Origin: CAG-533 sp964589375
Lineage (GTDB): Bacteria > Bacillota_I > Bacilli_A > RF39 > UBA660
DNA length: 22,332 bases
Direction: 5' to 3'
NCBI GenBank assembly: GCA_964589375.1
Contig: CAZPSA010000017.1
Coordinates: forward strand, 1-22,332
The translations under genes were made by a program, and so were the position numbers. Below the pieces are notes generated by a model. The model did no database searches, was not told where the DNA came from, and worked only from the letters and a program-made list of their open reading frames with translations. This document shows, in pieces, positions 1 to 8,777 of the stretch (the stretch's first letter is position 1; each line of letters opens with the position of its first letter).

Positions 1-47
1 CTCCTTCAATCAACTAGTAAAATTTTATCTTAGACACAGTTAATTGA

Positions 48-167
48 AAAAGGTCAAATGAAACAAGTACAAAAACCATATCAACTACATGTGCAGAAAA
101 CAATGCCACAGTAAATTGTGCTAAAAAAGGCAGTGGCTATGTCAAAATACATTACATTCCAAAATAA
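48..167 (+). pseudogene. 3' remnant of a glycine-rich surface protein (partial, decayed)
   Basis: The frame starting at base 48 is open for 39 codons and stops at TAA 165-167. It encodes a small C-terminal piece with two cysteines, ending in GSGYVKIHYIPK. An ending of this kind (G-x-G-Y-x-K-I) is typical of the glycine-rich C-terminal domain of adhesin-like surface proteins in low-GC Gram-positive bacteria; that family assignment is from memory. Upstream, the same frame holds stops at 15-17, 18-20 and 45-47, and frame 1 stops at 31-33, so the tail is not joined to an intact reading frame within the window. It could be the end of a frameshifted gene or a detached remnant. A strong terminator follows immediately. 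Confidence 0.35.
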
Positions 168-181
168 GGCTATTACTTAAG

Positions 182-207
182 AGAATAGAAAAATCTATTC
201 TTTTTTT
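182..207 (+). terminator. Rho-independent terminator of the left-edge gene
   Basis: Perfect 8-bp stem AGAATAGA (182-189) / TCTATTCT (194-201), loop AAAA, followed by an unbroken T run to 207. It lies just downstream of the TAA at 165-167 and would end transcription of the plus-strand gene remnant. Confidence 0.8.
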
Positions 208-276
208 GATGATATACTACTAAAAATAAAAGATAGAAAGTTTAAGACATGTAAAAAAATATAATTCCAAAAGAAA

Positions 277-310
277 AAGTTAGAAAATATCATTTTGATA
301 TCTCTAACTT
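277..310 (-). terminator. Terminator of the minus-strand DUF4282-like gene
   Basis: Inverted repeat AAGTTAGA (277-284) / TCTAACTT (303-310) with an inner ATATC/GATAT stem. Read on the minus strand the hairpin is followed by TTTTTCTTTT. It sits about 30 bases past the stop of the minus-strand gene at 339-740. Confidence 0.7.
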
Positions 311-338
311 CTATTTAACTTAAAGAAATTGCTTCTAT

Positions 339-740
339 TTATTTTTTAATCTTCTTGTTTATTTCTCTAACGTTTAGACATAGTTCATTAAATAATAACA
401 ATAACTCATAAACAATTCTTAGACCTAAATTTCCTAATATTAATAATGTTAAGAATTTCCAAGAACCTATGTAAGTAAATGATAGTAAAGTAATCATAAT
501 TGCGCTAATTAAATATAGTATTCTAAATAAATCATCAATAATAAAATATTTAAAGTTAACAAATTCACTTAAGTATTTCATAAATCCTTTATATTTTGCC
601 GTTTGCTTTTTATTAAAGACAGTAAAATATAAGGTAATACCACCAATTATTGCAACTACAATACTTATGATTGTCCACACTACACTAAATGTAATTTGGT
701 TAGTTGTTGGAGCAACATAATCAAAATCGTATAAGTCCAT
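339..740 (-). CDS. DUF4282-like small integral membrane protein
   Basis: A 133-residue protein with about three membrane segments (roughly residues 17-41, 69-91 and 95-117). Residues 58-130 resemble the DUF4282 family: a VNFKYFI lead-in, a hydrophobic pair with RILYL, then LRIVYELLLLFNELCLNVREIN before a lysine-rich end. The family is membrane-bound and of unknown function. The extra N-terminal membrane segment lies outside the usual core. The ATG is preceded on the minus strand by GGAAG about 7 bases upstream. The gene lies 106 bases downstream of the minus-strand lipoteichoic-acid fusion gene and could be partly co-transcribed with it. A possible own promoter (extended -10) lies at 767-775. 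The family call rests on pattern memory only. Confidence 0.75.
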   Translation of the reverse strand: MDLYDFDYVAPTTNQITFSVVWTIISIVVAIIGGITLYFTVFNKKQTAKYKGFMKYLSEFVNFKYFIIDDLFRILYLISAIMITLLSFTYIGSWKFLTLLILGNLGLRIVYELLLLFNELCLNVREINKKIKK

Positions 741-766
741 TTTAACTTCCTTTCTAATCTAATACA

Positions 767-775
767 ATAATATCA
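767..775 (-). promoter_or_regulatory. Possible extended -10 for the DUF4282-like gene
   Basis: Read on the minus strand the bases are TGATATTAT, an extended -10 (TGn plus TATTAT), 27 bases before the ATG at 740. No clear -35 is seen and the surroundings are AT-only, so chance is a real alternative. Confidence 0.3.
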
Positions 776-846
776 TATTTAATATTAAAATACTATTAAT
801 AAACTTTATCCTTATTAACAATTAATAGATTAATTTTAATTAAATA

Positions 847-3800
847 TTAACTTCCTTGGCTTTTTCCCATACTTTTAAAATAATCTGATTTAATAATTGC
901 ATCGTTAAGAAGCATTTTTCTTTTAACAATTAAATTATATTTTTCAATTGTCTTCGAACTTATCTTTTTTCCACTTTGATATTCGCCATTAGCAACATAA
1001 GTAGAACCATTATACCATGAACCATCAGAGAAGAAGACGATTGGATCATAATTCTTACTTAAAATATCTCGACCAATATAATTATTAATATTATACTCAA
1101 TTCCAAATAAATTTAGTATGGTAGGTAGAATATCCAACTGCGAATTTACCTGTTTTACTGTCTTTATAACATTTCCATTATTATATATCATAAATGGAGT
1201 TTTATTTATTAGATTATTATCAGTTTCTTTATATTGATCTAGTATTTCTTTATTTTCAAGAGTATAGACATAATGATCAGAAAATAAAGCGATTACTGTA
1301 TTTTCTAACATATTTTTCTCTTTTAATTTTTCAATCAATAACTTAATCATATCATCAGTTTCTTTAGCTTGAATTTTTAAACAATCTAATTCAGTTAATC
1401 CCTCTTCATCTGTTAACATTCCACAAGTTCCTTTTGATGTTTTATATGGAAGATGCGCAGTATAAGTTATTATGTATGATACACTTGGTTTATCATTATT
1501 AAAAATCAAATTAGAAAATGTATCATTTTTAATTAATTCAGTATCTAACCAATATTCATTGTTTTGATAAATATTTAAATCTTTTAAACCATTATAAGAG
1601 TCATAACCAAATGCTTTATAATTAACCCCTCTTGAGTAATATTCTTTAGAATTCATATGAAAGGCATTAACCGTATAACCTTCTTTTTTAAATAAATTTG
1701 GTAAAGAATAGGTGTATGTATTACGACTAAATATATAGGCACTTTGATTATAATTATATGCACTAGAATAACCAGTATTAACCATAAATTCAGAATTAAA
1801 TGTTGAACCACCACCTGATGTAAATGAATAATGATTAGTAAAATTAATTGAATTTTTAGATAACTGATAAAAAGTAGGCATTACTTTTCTATCAAGTAAA
1901 AAACTATCTATACTTTCCAGCTGAATTAGAATTAAATTTTTACCCTTAAAAATACCCGTATAATCATTCAGACTACTTAATTCTTCTTCTTTAAAGTTAT
2001 CAACAAGTACTTCTTTTTCTGCTTCGGTTAATTTTTCATTATCTTTAAAAAAGTTAACTTTAAAATTTCGAATGTTATATTCAAACATTCCCGCCACCAT
2101 CATACTTTTATTATTATCATTAAAGTTTTCATAAATAATTCTAGCATTACGCCAATCATCCCATTCAACTTGGTTATTTTTAGTTCCGTATAAATAAGGA
2201 ATTAAATTTTTAATTATAATAAAGCTGATAACTATAACAATAATCTTTTTATAATTAGTTTTAGAACTATGATTTATTTTTTTAAGTGCCTTGATAGATA
2301 AGAAAACGCTTAAAATAGTTACAATAACAATCCATAATTTAATATTAGCAATAACAGTGCTATAATACTCTGCTCCTTCAGTCGCAAAAGTTAAAGTACT
2401 ATAATCAAAAAACATATTAAAATATGAAAAATAGATTGAATGAACTAAAAACATAATTAAAGAAAATAGATAAAAGATTAAATAGATTATTTTTCCTAAT
2501 GTATTTTTAGAAAACTTTGTTAATAATAAAATAAATATAATCCAAATAGTACTAAAGAGATTTGGTATAAAATTATACCATTTATAATATCCAACTTGCG
2601 AATTATAAAATAATCTTAAAGCTAAGTCTAATATAAATAAGGATATAAATAAGAAAATATAATACTTATTATTTTTAATGAATGTTAAAGTCATCATGTA
2701 AATTTTATTACCAGTTTTTTTACTAAAATTAAGAATTTTTTGAAAGAAATGATTGAATTTTCTAGTATACTTTCGATACATAATAGTAAGTGTTAGGAAA
2801 AATAATCCCATGCATGAAACTAGTATGCCTAATTTTAAGTATGGTGTATGATATACCACTTTAATAGTATGACTACCTTCATTAATATTAAATCCAATGA
2901 ACGCATTATCTACCTTTTGATATGGTGTTTTAATGTCATCAACATAGATAGTAAATCCTTTTTTTTCGTAAGGAATAGTAAGTTTAACATAACCATAATT
3001 ACTTACATTAACAGTTCCTTCTAAAGTATTATTAGTATCATTTTGATTAAATATTATTTCATCAACATTATTTTTAATATTTTTAATATTATTATAGTTT
3101 ATTTTATATAATTCAATATTATCAATATCAAATTCACCACTTGAAAACTTAATATTTAATTCTTTAATTTCCTCATTAGATGATAATACATATTCAAATG
3201 TTTCATTATTATTATGATATTTCCAATTCTGACAAGATAGAGCATTAGTTATTCCATTGATTTCAATATTACTACTGCAAGCATATCCTTCTTTTTGTTT
3301 ATTCATATTAAATTTAATAATTAAAATTTCATTTTTTATAGGGGTATTTAAAGTGATTTGTAATAAGTTATCTTTTTCGGCCTTAATTAAATAATGATTA
3401 TTTTCATAAGAATAAGTAAGATTACTAATTTTATTTACTTTATATTTTGACGTATATTTAGTAATATTTCCTTTTTGATAGACATTATTTAAACTTTTAT
3501 CAACTATAACATAATTTAATAAAGCATCAATTGTTTCTGGATATGATAAAGTATCAAATTCCCTTTTACTCATTACTTTATTAGTTGCATATCCAATTGG
3601 TAAAACACTATCATTTTGATATAAACTAGTATTATTTTGTTCTGATATTTTATAATAACCGATTGGTTCTTTTTCACTTGTTACTAAATATTTTGCTCCA
3701 ATATAAATATTATATAATATATTGTTTGGTTCAGTTATAGTAGTATTATCTCTATTTAAGATATTATTTTGAAAAGTATTACGAACAAAGTTTAAATAAT

Positions 3801-5256
3801 TCTTATTTGAATAAGAAGAATAAATTGAACTCTTAAGAATATTAGTATTATAAACTTTATTAACAGTTGCAATTTCATTTTCTAAAATACTTGTACGATA
3901 TAAATTTTCATCTGCTATATTTAAGTCCTTATAAACATCATTAATATTTGATATATTTTCTTTTTCTACATAACTTTCATTTCTTTGCGAATACGTAAAG
4001 TTAATTAATAAGATAATTGTTACGGGAACCATAATTAATTTAGACCATGATTTTTTTGTTAATATTAGCATAGTTATTAACATTAAAATAATATCTTCTA
4101 ATAATAGGTTTATAGTTGTACTTTTAAGAGCAGTAATAATTATAATGAGAGATGTAGGAATAAATATCTTTATAATTTTAGAAAGATTTATTTTATTTTT
4201 GAAAAGGCTATTTAAAAATGAACTTATTAATAATATGATAATTGGTAAAAAAGGAATAAAACATTTGCCATCAATATACATAAAGCCATTTAGTAAATAA
4301 CTAAATAATGGAACAAATATATATAGTAAACTAATAATAGCTAGAAATATATTTTCTTTCTTTTTACTTACAATAGCGCTTATTAACGCTATAATATATA
4401 TCATGGTAATACCCCAAGAATAGTATGAATAATAAAATGTTTTATTGTAAGCTGGGTTTAATAAACTTAAAATATTTAAAGCTTCATTTGTAGTACTAGC
4501 ACGTCCTTTAACTAAGGCATATATAGTTGGTATTAAAATAATACCTGCCATCAAAATTGCAATAAAAACATACATTATTATTTTAGATATAGTTTTAATA
4601 AATTGTTTTTTATCAGTCTTATTTTTTAAAAGATAATAGATAGAGTATATACCAATAGTAACTATTCCTGAAACACTAAAATAGTAACTAGTCATTATCA
4701 TTAAAAAGCTTGATATTATAAGAAGGAAAGGTTTTTTTTCTTCTAAATATTTATCAACTCCAATTAAAGCTAATAATAAAAATGGCATATAATTTACAAA
4801 CATGATATGACGATGAAAATGATAAAAGAAAGTACTATTTAAAAGAAATACTATAGAACTGCAAAAAGCAATATCAGATGAGTACTTATTATTAATAAAA
4901 CGATAAAATAAGTAGACAGATACAATAAGGGATATTATTGACATTAAAATAATATAAGTAGACATTGAAACAAATGGTAATAAGTAAGAAATTAAAATTA
5001 ATGGACTAAGAAGACCATAATAAGAAAAATAATATATATTTTGTCCTAAACCTAAGTTTAATGCAAATTCGGGAATAATAGTTCCTTTTTCATAGAATAA
5101 GGTTCTAAAGTATTCAGGAATTGTAATATATTGATTTAACCAATCTGTATTAGATCCAAAAAGCAAACCTTTACTATAAAGGGTTGTAATAAATAATAAA
5201 ATAAATATTAAAAATATTCCTAAAAATATATAGTCTTTTTTTGTCAATTTTTTCAT
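847..5256 (-). CDS. YfhO-like glycosyltransferase fused to LtaS-like glycerol-phosphate transferase
   Basis: A 1469-residue membrane protein with two enzyme halves. Residues 1-830 look like YfhO (GT-C fold): an N-terminal span, the loop SNTDWLNQY, many hydrophobic segments to about 420, a long extracytoplasmic region (420-805) and a closing span (806-826). YfhO members glycosylate lipoteichoic acid. Residues 865-1020 form about five further spans, then an LtaS-type sulfatase-fold domain follows (about 1100-1410). Family catalytic positions can be placed: E1114 in LIQLES, T1152 in GGGSTFNSEF, H1200 and H1268 in a YTAHLPY motif, and D1327-H1328 in LFSDHY. LtaS proteins usually have five spans plus the catalytic domain in about 650 residues, so the C-terminal half is complete. 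The nucleophile and metal ligands look intact, so activity is expected. Start ATG at 5256 follows GAGG on the minus strand. An LtaS domain fused behind YfhO is unusual. Confidence 0.9.
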   Translation of the reverse strand: MKKLTKKDYIFLGIFLIFILLFITTLYSKGLLFGSNTDWLNQYITIPEYFRTLFYEKGTIIPEFALNLGLGQNIYYFSYYGLLSPLILISYLLPFVSMSTYIILMSIISLIVSVYLFYRFINNKYSSDIAFCSSIVFLLNSTFFYHFHRHIMFVNYMPFLLLALIGVDKYLEEKKPFLLIISSFLMIMTSYYFSVSGIVTIGIYSIYYLLKNKTDKKQFIKTISKIIMYVFIAILMAGIILIPTIYALVKGRASTTNEALNILSLLNPAYNKTFYYSYYSWGITMIYIIALISAIVSKKKENIFLAIISLLYIFVPLFSYLLNGFMYIDGKCFIPFLPIIILLISSFLNSLFKNKINLSKIIKIFIPTSLIIIITALKSTTINLLLEDIILMLITMLILTKKSWSKLIMVPVTIILLINFTYSQRNESYVEKENISNINDVYKDLNIADENLYRTSILENEIATVNKVYNTNILKSSIYSSYSNKNYLNFVRNTFQNNILNRDNTTITEPNNILYNIYIGAKYLVTSEKEPIGYYKISEQNNTSLYQNDSVLPIGYATNKVMSKREFDTLSYPETIDALLNYVIVDKSLNNVYQKGNITKYTSKYKVNKISNLTYSYENNHYLIKAEKDNLLQITLNTPIKNEILIIKFNMNKQKEGYACSSNIEINGITNALSCQNWKYHNNNETFEYVLSSNEEIKELNIKFSSGEFDIDNIELYKINYNNIKNIKNNVDEIIFNQNDTNNTLEGTVNVSNYGYVKLTIPYEKKGFTIYVDDIKTPYQKVDNAFIGFNINEGSHTIKVVYHTPYLKLGILVSCMGLFFLTLTIMYRKYTRKFNHFFQKILNFSKKTGNKIYMMTLTFIKNNKYYIFLFISLFILDLALRLFYNSQVGYYKWYNFIPNLFSTIWIIFILLLTKFSKNTLGKIIYLIFYLFSLIMFLVHSIYFSYFNMFFDYSTLTFATEGAEYYSTVIANIKLWIVIVTILSVFLSIKALKKINHSSKTNYKKIIVIVISFIIIKNLIPYLYGTKNNQVEWDDWRNARIIYENFNDNNKSMMVAGMFEYNIRNFKVNFFKDNEKLTEAEKEVLVDNFKEEELSSLNDYTGIFKGKNLILIQLESIDSFLLDRKVMPTFYQLSKNSINFTNHYSFTSGGGSTFNSEFMVNTGYSSAYNYNQSAYIFSRNTYTYSLPNLFKKEGYTVNAFHMNSKEYYSRGVNYKAFGYDSYNGLKDLNIYQNNEYWLDTELIKNDTFSNLIFNNDKPSVSYIITYTAHLPYKTSKGTCGMLTDEEGLTELDCLKIQAKETDDMIKLLIEKLKEKNMLENTVIALFSDHYVYTLENKEILDQYKETDNNLINKTPFMIYNNGNVIKTVKQVNSQLDILPTILNLFGIEYNINNYIGRDILSKNYDPIVFFSDGSWYNGSTYVANGEYQSGKKISSKTIEKYNLIVKRKMLLNDAIIKSDYFKSMGKSQGS

Positions 5257-5279
5257 AAACTACCTCGAAATCACTATAA

Positions 5280-5308
5280 ATTATAACATTTCTGCTTATT
5301 TACTGCAA
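5280..5308 (-). promoter_or_regulatory. Promoter of the YfhO-LtaS fusion gene
   Basis: On the minus strand: TTGCAG (5303-5308), a 17-base spacer, then TATAAT (5280-5285) preceded by TGT, giving an extended -10. It sits 23 bases before the ATG. The -35 matches only its TTG, but the extended -10 is perfect. Confidence 0.6.
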
Positions 5309-5372
5309 CTTAGCAGGACATCTGCTCTTTCTAAATTAATGATTATTCATAAAATATAGTAGGTGAGAATTT

Positions 5373-5600
5373 ATGGATAGCCAAATAATTTTGATTGTAG
5401 GCCTTATAGTATCATTAATCTCCATTTTGACCCCAATTATTAAACTTAATACAACCATTAACAAACTTAATTTCATGGTAAGCTCTTTAAAAGATAATTT
5501 AGATAATGCCGTAAAAAAATTAAACCAACAAGATAAGATAATTTTTTCATTAGAACGAAGAATAGAAGGGAGAGATAAGTGTGAAGTTAACAGTAACTAG
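5373..5600 (+). CDS. Small membrane/coiled-coil protein, holin-associated (XhlA-like layout)
   Basis: A 75-residue protein: one N-terminal membrane segment (about 4-24) followed by an amphipathic, probably coiled-coil region (28-66) rich in K, N, L and D. This layout occurs in small phage lysis helpers such as hemolysin XhlA-type proteins, although XhlA has its membrane span at the C-terminus, so homology is not claimed. A GGTGAG ribosome site precedes the ATG. The 3' end overlaps the next, holin-like gene by 20 bases, and a LysM endolysin follows, so it is almost certainly part of the lysis cassette. Confidence 0.65.
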   Translation: MDSQIILIVGLIVSLISILTPIIKLNTTINKLNFMVSSLKDNLDNAVKKLNQQDKIIFSLERRIEGRDKCEVNSN

Positions 5601-5838
5601 TATTATATCTTTTGTAACGCTTATTATTGGTTTTATTAGTAAAAGATTTAAAATTGTTAGTAAGAAGTTTATCCCATATCAAAATCTAATTATTGGTATT
5701 ATTTCTGGTTTATTAGTTTATTTAACTGGGATAGATGAAAACCTTTATAGTGCAATTATTGCCTCTATCATGGCATCACTAAGTGCCGGAGGATTATATG
5801 ATGCAATACCAAAGAAGGAGGTTATTAATGAAGAGTAA
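5581..5838 (+). CDS. Phage-type holin
   Basis: An 85-residue hydrophobic protein with a GTG start behind GGGAG. It has two or three membrane segments (about 5-20, 34-50, 54-72), a basic patch between the first two (KRFKIVSKKF), and the ending SLSAGGLYDAIPKKE. The G-L/T-Y-D turn followed by a charged tail is common in small Firmicute phage holins. Holins gather in the membrane and open it so that the endolysin reaches the wall. The gene overlaps the upstream helper gene by 20 bases and the endolysin start by 11 bases, giving translational coupling. The holin call rests on size, topology and position before an endolysin. Confidence 0.7.
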   Translation: MKLTVTSIISFVTLIIGFISKRFKIVSKKFIPYQNLIIGIISGLLVYLTGIDENLYSAIIASIMASLSAGGLYDAIPKKEVINEE

Positions 5839-6685
5839 TTATGAATTTGTAGATTATTTAAAAAGTCTTATTAATATTAATACTGTTTATATGTGGGGTG
5901 AATTTGGAAGATTAGTAACATCTAATACTATAGAAGCTAAATCCAAACAATACCCAAGTCATTATAATAAAAATAGAAAGGAATATTTATATTCATTAGT
6001 TGGTAAATCATATTATGCTTATGACTGCGCGGGATTAATTAAATCATATTTTATGAGTAATTATGGTAATAGTACTGTTAAGTATGATGCTAAATATGAT
6101 AAAGATGCTTATGGAATAACTATTAAAAGTGCATCAGAAAAAGGCGATATAAAGTCAATGCCCGAAATTGTTGGACTTTTATTGTATATGAATGGACATT
6201 GTGGAGTTTATCTTGGAAATAATAAAGTTATCGAATGTACATCCAATTATAAAATTAGTAAGAAAGAGTATGGTGGAGTTTGTATTTCTAATTTAAGTGA
6301 TAGATCTTGGAAAACTTGGACCAAGTTAAAATGGATTAATTATGAAACTAAATCGGCAGATAAAAATAATTTAGAAGATAATAATACTTATTATATTGTC
6401 CAAAAAGGGGATACATTAAGCAAAATTGCTAGTATTTATAATGTAACAATAACTGATTTAGTTAAAGTTAATAGTATTAAAGATAAAAATAAAATATATG
6501 TTAACCAAAAACTTATTATTCCCTTAAAGGCAAAAGATGAAGAAATATACATTGTAAAATCTGGTGATACATTAAGTAAAATTGCTAAGAAATACAATAC
6601 AACATGGCAAAAAATATATGAGAAGAATAAAAACACTATTAAAAATCCCAATTATATTTACGTTAATCAAAAGTTAATTATTTAA
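5828..6685 (+). CDS. Endolysin: NlpC/P60-type amidase/peptidase with two LysM domains
   Basis: A 285-residue cell-wall hydrolase. Residues 1-172 form an NlpC/P60-like catalytic domain: the likely nucleophile C67 in YDCAGLI, the likely H124 in MNGHCGVYLG, and the closing WTKLKWINYE. Two LysM peptidoglycan-binding domains follow, about 187-232 (YIVQKGDTLSKIA) and 240-285 (YIVKSGDTLSKIA). The second ends the protein. No signal peptide is seen, which fits holin-dependent export. I chose the ATG at 5828 because AAGGAGG lies 6 bases upstream; an in-frame ATG at 5783 has no such site and would lie deep in the holin gene. It closes a three-gene lysis cassette with no capsid, tail or integrase genes near, so a domesticated role (autolysis, protein or particle release) is as plausible as an active prophage. 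Confidence 0.88.
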   Translation: MKSNYEFVDYLKSLININTVYMWGEFGRLVTSNTIEAKSKQYPSHYNKNRKEYLYSLVGKSYYAYDCAGLIKSYFMSNYGNSTVKYDAKYDKDAYGITIKSASEKGDIKSMPEIVGLLLYMNGHCGVYLGNNKVIECTSNYKISKKEYGGVCISNLSDRSWKTWTKLKWINYETKSADKNNLEDNNTYYIVQKGDTLSKIASIYNVTITDLVKVNSIKDKNKIYVNQKLIIPLKAKDEEIYIVKSGDTLSKIAKKYNTTWQKIYEKNKNTIKNPNYIYVNQKLII

Positions 6686-6703
6686 AAGTGATTAAAATAT
6701 TGT

Positions 6704-6709
6704 TATAAT
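6704..6709 (+). promoter_or_regulatory. Extended -10 promoter before the 6726 gene
   Basis: TATAAT at 6704-6709 preceded by TGT (extended -10), 16 bases before the ATG. No convincing -35 is present, which is common with extended -10 elements. The leader would be only about 10 bases. Confidence 0.45.
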
Positions 6710-6725
6710 TGGATTGTGATGTGAT

Positions 6726-7118
6726 ATGAAAAAGAAAATAAAGGGTATATTAATTGTTAGTTTGATTATTTTGGTTTGTTTCTTAGTAATTTATAAAGCA
6801 TTTGAGGAGATAACTCCCTTAGATGATACTAATTCTTTATATATTAAATGTAATGATCATAGTGAAAAGTATGAAGCATATAATGGTAAAAAGATTGAAT
6901 TTGCCCCCGATGATAGTAAGTGCAAGTTAAATTTAGAAATAAGAAATATTGAAAGAAACTATATCAAACTTAACTCGACCTTTTATTTGTATAAAATAGA
7001 CAATAATAATAAAGTAATAGATGGTTCTTTATCAAACGAGATATTTATTAACCCCAAAGAAGAACAAATCTTATATGCAATGGATAAAGAAACAAAATTT
7101 ATATTTAGTTATAAATAA
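6726..7118 (+). CDS. Membrane-anchored extracytoplasmic hypothetical protein
   Basis: A 130-residue protein not recognised as any family. A basic start (MKKKIKG) and one hydrophobic segment (about 7-25) act as signal anchor. The remaining ~105 residues are polar, beta-strand-like and predicted outside. Two cysteines (in YIKCNDHSE and DSKCKLNLE) are about 23 residues apart and could form a disulphide bond. The ribosome site is weak (TGATGTGAT). The gene lies between the endolysin and a cadherin-like surface protein, each with its own -10 element, so it is probably an independent unit. Confidence 0.7.
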   Translation: MKKKIKGILIVSLIILVCFLVIYKAFEEITPLDDTNSLYIKCNDHSEKYEAYNGKKIEFAPDDSKCKLNLEIRNIERNYIKLNSTFYLYKIDNNNKVIDGSLSNEIFINPKEEQILYAMDKETKFIFSYK

Positions 7119-7143
7119 TTGGTTATTAACTTAATATAAGTAG

Positions 7144-7149
7144 TATAAT
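7144..7149 (+). promoter_or_regulatory. -10 element before the cadherin-like surface protein
   Basis: Perfect TATAAT in the 54-base gap between genes, 23 bases before the preferred ATG at 7173. No clear -35 is seen at 16-18 bases. Confidence 0.4.
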
Positions 7150-7172
7150 CTTTATAAGAGATGAGGCAATTT

Positions 7173-8768
7173 ATGATGAAAAAATGGTTTTCTTTGTTAA
7201 TAATTTCATTATTACTTCCCTTAAATGTATGGGCAGAACCAGAAGTAGAACCGGAAGAGCCTTTGCATGTTGATGAATTCATAATTAATTGTGATAGTAT
7301 TAATATGAATATAAATGATCAAATGATATGCCGAATTGGGGTTGCAAATTATGGATTTAATTTTGATAAAATTAGTTATGATTTGGAAATAAGTGAAGGT
7401 TTAAATATAGTCGATGTTAGAAGTAATTATGATAAACTATGGAAAGTAGAAAAAAACGGTGCTACTAGTAATGAAGAAAATATTGGTCTTCAAGAGTTTG
7501 GAATAATTTTAATAAAAAGCGTAAGTTCTGGTGAAAAAGAAGTTAAATTAAAAAATATCATAGTCGAAAATAGTCATAATGATAACAAAAAATCATATAA
7601 AGACGTAACATATAAGGTTAAAGTAATATCTGATAATAATGACTTAGAAGATATAATAGTAGATGATAAATCTTTAGAAGATTTTAATAAGAATAAGATG
7701 TCATATAATTATTATATTGATGATAATATAACTAAATTAAAAATTGATACGGTTAATAGTAATGAGTTCAGTAAAGTTGTTGGTAGTGGAGAATACGATA
7801 TTCCGCTTACGGTTGAAAAAACAATTATTCCTATTGAAGTTATAAGTGAAAATGGTAATAAAAAAGTATATAAGATTAATATAATAAGGGAAGATTTTAA
7901 GAAAAATAACATTGATAAAGAGATTAAATCAATAAAAATAACTAATAATAAAGGTAATATTATTTTACTTAATTTTAAAAGTAATATTTATTCTTATAGT
8001 ATAGAAGTAAATAGTGATATTACTAATTTGAATATTGAAGCAGAGATTAACGAAGATGTAAAGTTTGTTTCTGGTTATGGAGCAAGGAAGGTTTCTATTT
8101 CTTCTGGTAATAATATTATTTTAATGAAAATTATTGATGAAGATGGTGAAATATTAAATTATGAAATAAGTGTTACTAAACCATTGTTAAATAAATCTAG
8201 CAATAATTATATTAAATCTTTAGTAATTACGGGATATGATTTAAATTTTAGTAAGCGAGTTAGAAATTATAATTTAAAGGTTAAAAAAGGTACCAAAAGT
8301 TTGGATATTAAACCCATCCTTGAAGATGAAAAAGCATCTTATGAAATAGTTGGTAATAATAATATTGAAGATGGTAAAGTTATAAAAATAATTGTTACTG
8401 CTGAGAACCAAGTAAAGAATGTTTATCAAATAAATATTTCTTATAAAAGTAGTAATCTCTTAGTTATCATTGCCATAGGGGTAGGAATGCTTAGTTTACT
8501 ATATTTTGGAATTAAAAAGAAAAATAGAAATAGTAAAAAAAGTAATAACAAAAATAATTCTAAAAAAAGTCCAAAAGTTAATCAAAAAAGTAATGTTAGT
8601 AAGACGAGTAACAAAACAAAAGTTAAAGGTAAAAATAGTGTTAAAAATAATAAGACTAAGACTAGTACTAAACCTTCTTCAAATAAAAAAAGCTCTCGTA
8701 AGAGCAAGTCAACTAAAAAGGCCAAAACAAATGGCAAAAATAAAAAGAAGAAGAAAAAGAAAAAATGA
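7173..8768 (+). CDS. Surface protein with cadherin-like beta-sandwich repeats, one membrane span and poly-basic tail
   Basis: A 531-residue protein with the start at ATG 7173, because GAGG (7163-7166) is 6 bases upstream; the ATG at 7161 would overlap that site. Signal peptide about 1-21, ending NVWA. Residues about 32-152 form a first beta-sandwich-like domain with two cysteines. Three repeats of the cadherin-like beta-sandwich type (PF12733) follow, roughly 155-240, 250-336 and 344-424; the first has the family's typical LEDIIVDDKSL opening and NKKVYKINIIRE close. One membrane span lies near 429-446, then an 80-residue cytoplasmic tail made almost only of K, S, N and T, ending in eight lysines. 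The outer part suggests adhesion or wall contact. The tail could bind nucleic acid or acidic lipids; no function is known. A strong hairpin follows. Confidence 0.8.
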   Translation: MMKKWFSLLIISLLLPLNVWAEPEVEPEEPLHVDEFIINCDSINMNINDQMICRIGVANYGFNFDKISYDLEISEGLNIVDVRSNYDKLWKVEKNGATSNEENIGLQEFGIILIKSVSSGEKEVKLKNIIVENSHNDNKKSYKDVTYKVKVISDNNDLEDIIVDDKSLEDFNKNKMSYNYYIDDNITKLKIDTVNSNEFSKVVGSGEYDIPLTVEKTIIPIEVISENGNKKVYKINIIREDFKKNNIDKEIKSIKITNNKGNIILLNFKSNIYSYSIEVNSDITNLNIEAEINEDVKFVSGYGARKVSISSGNNIILMKIIDEDGEILNYEISVTKPLLNKSSNNYIKSLVITGYDLNFSKRVRNYNLKVKKGTKSLDIKPILEDEKASYEIVGNNNIEDGKVIKIIVTAENQVKNVYQINISYKSSNLLVIIAIGVGMLSLLYFGIKKKNRNSKKSNNKNNSKKSPKVNQKSNVSKTSNKTKVKGKNSVKNNKTKTSTKPSSNKKSSRKSKSTKKAKTNGKNKKKKKKKK

Positions 8769-8777
8769 TCTTTAACC

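Noticed and set aside
5783..5827. Longer endolysin start at 5783
   Set aside because: It overlaps the holin coding region without a ribosome site, while AAGGAGG lies 6 bases before ATG 5828.
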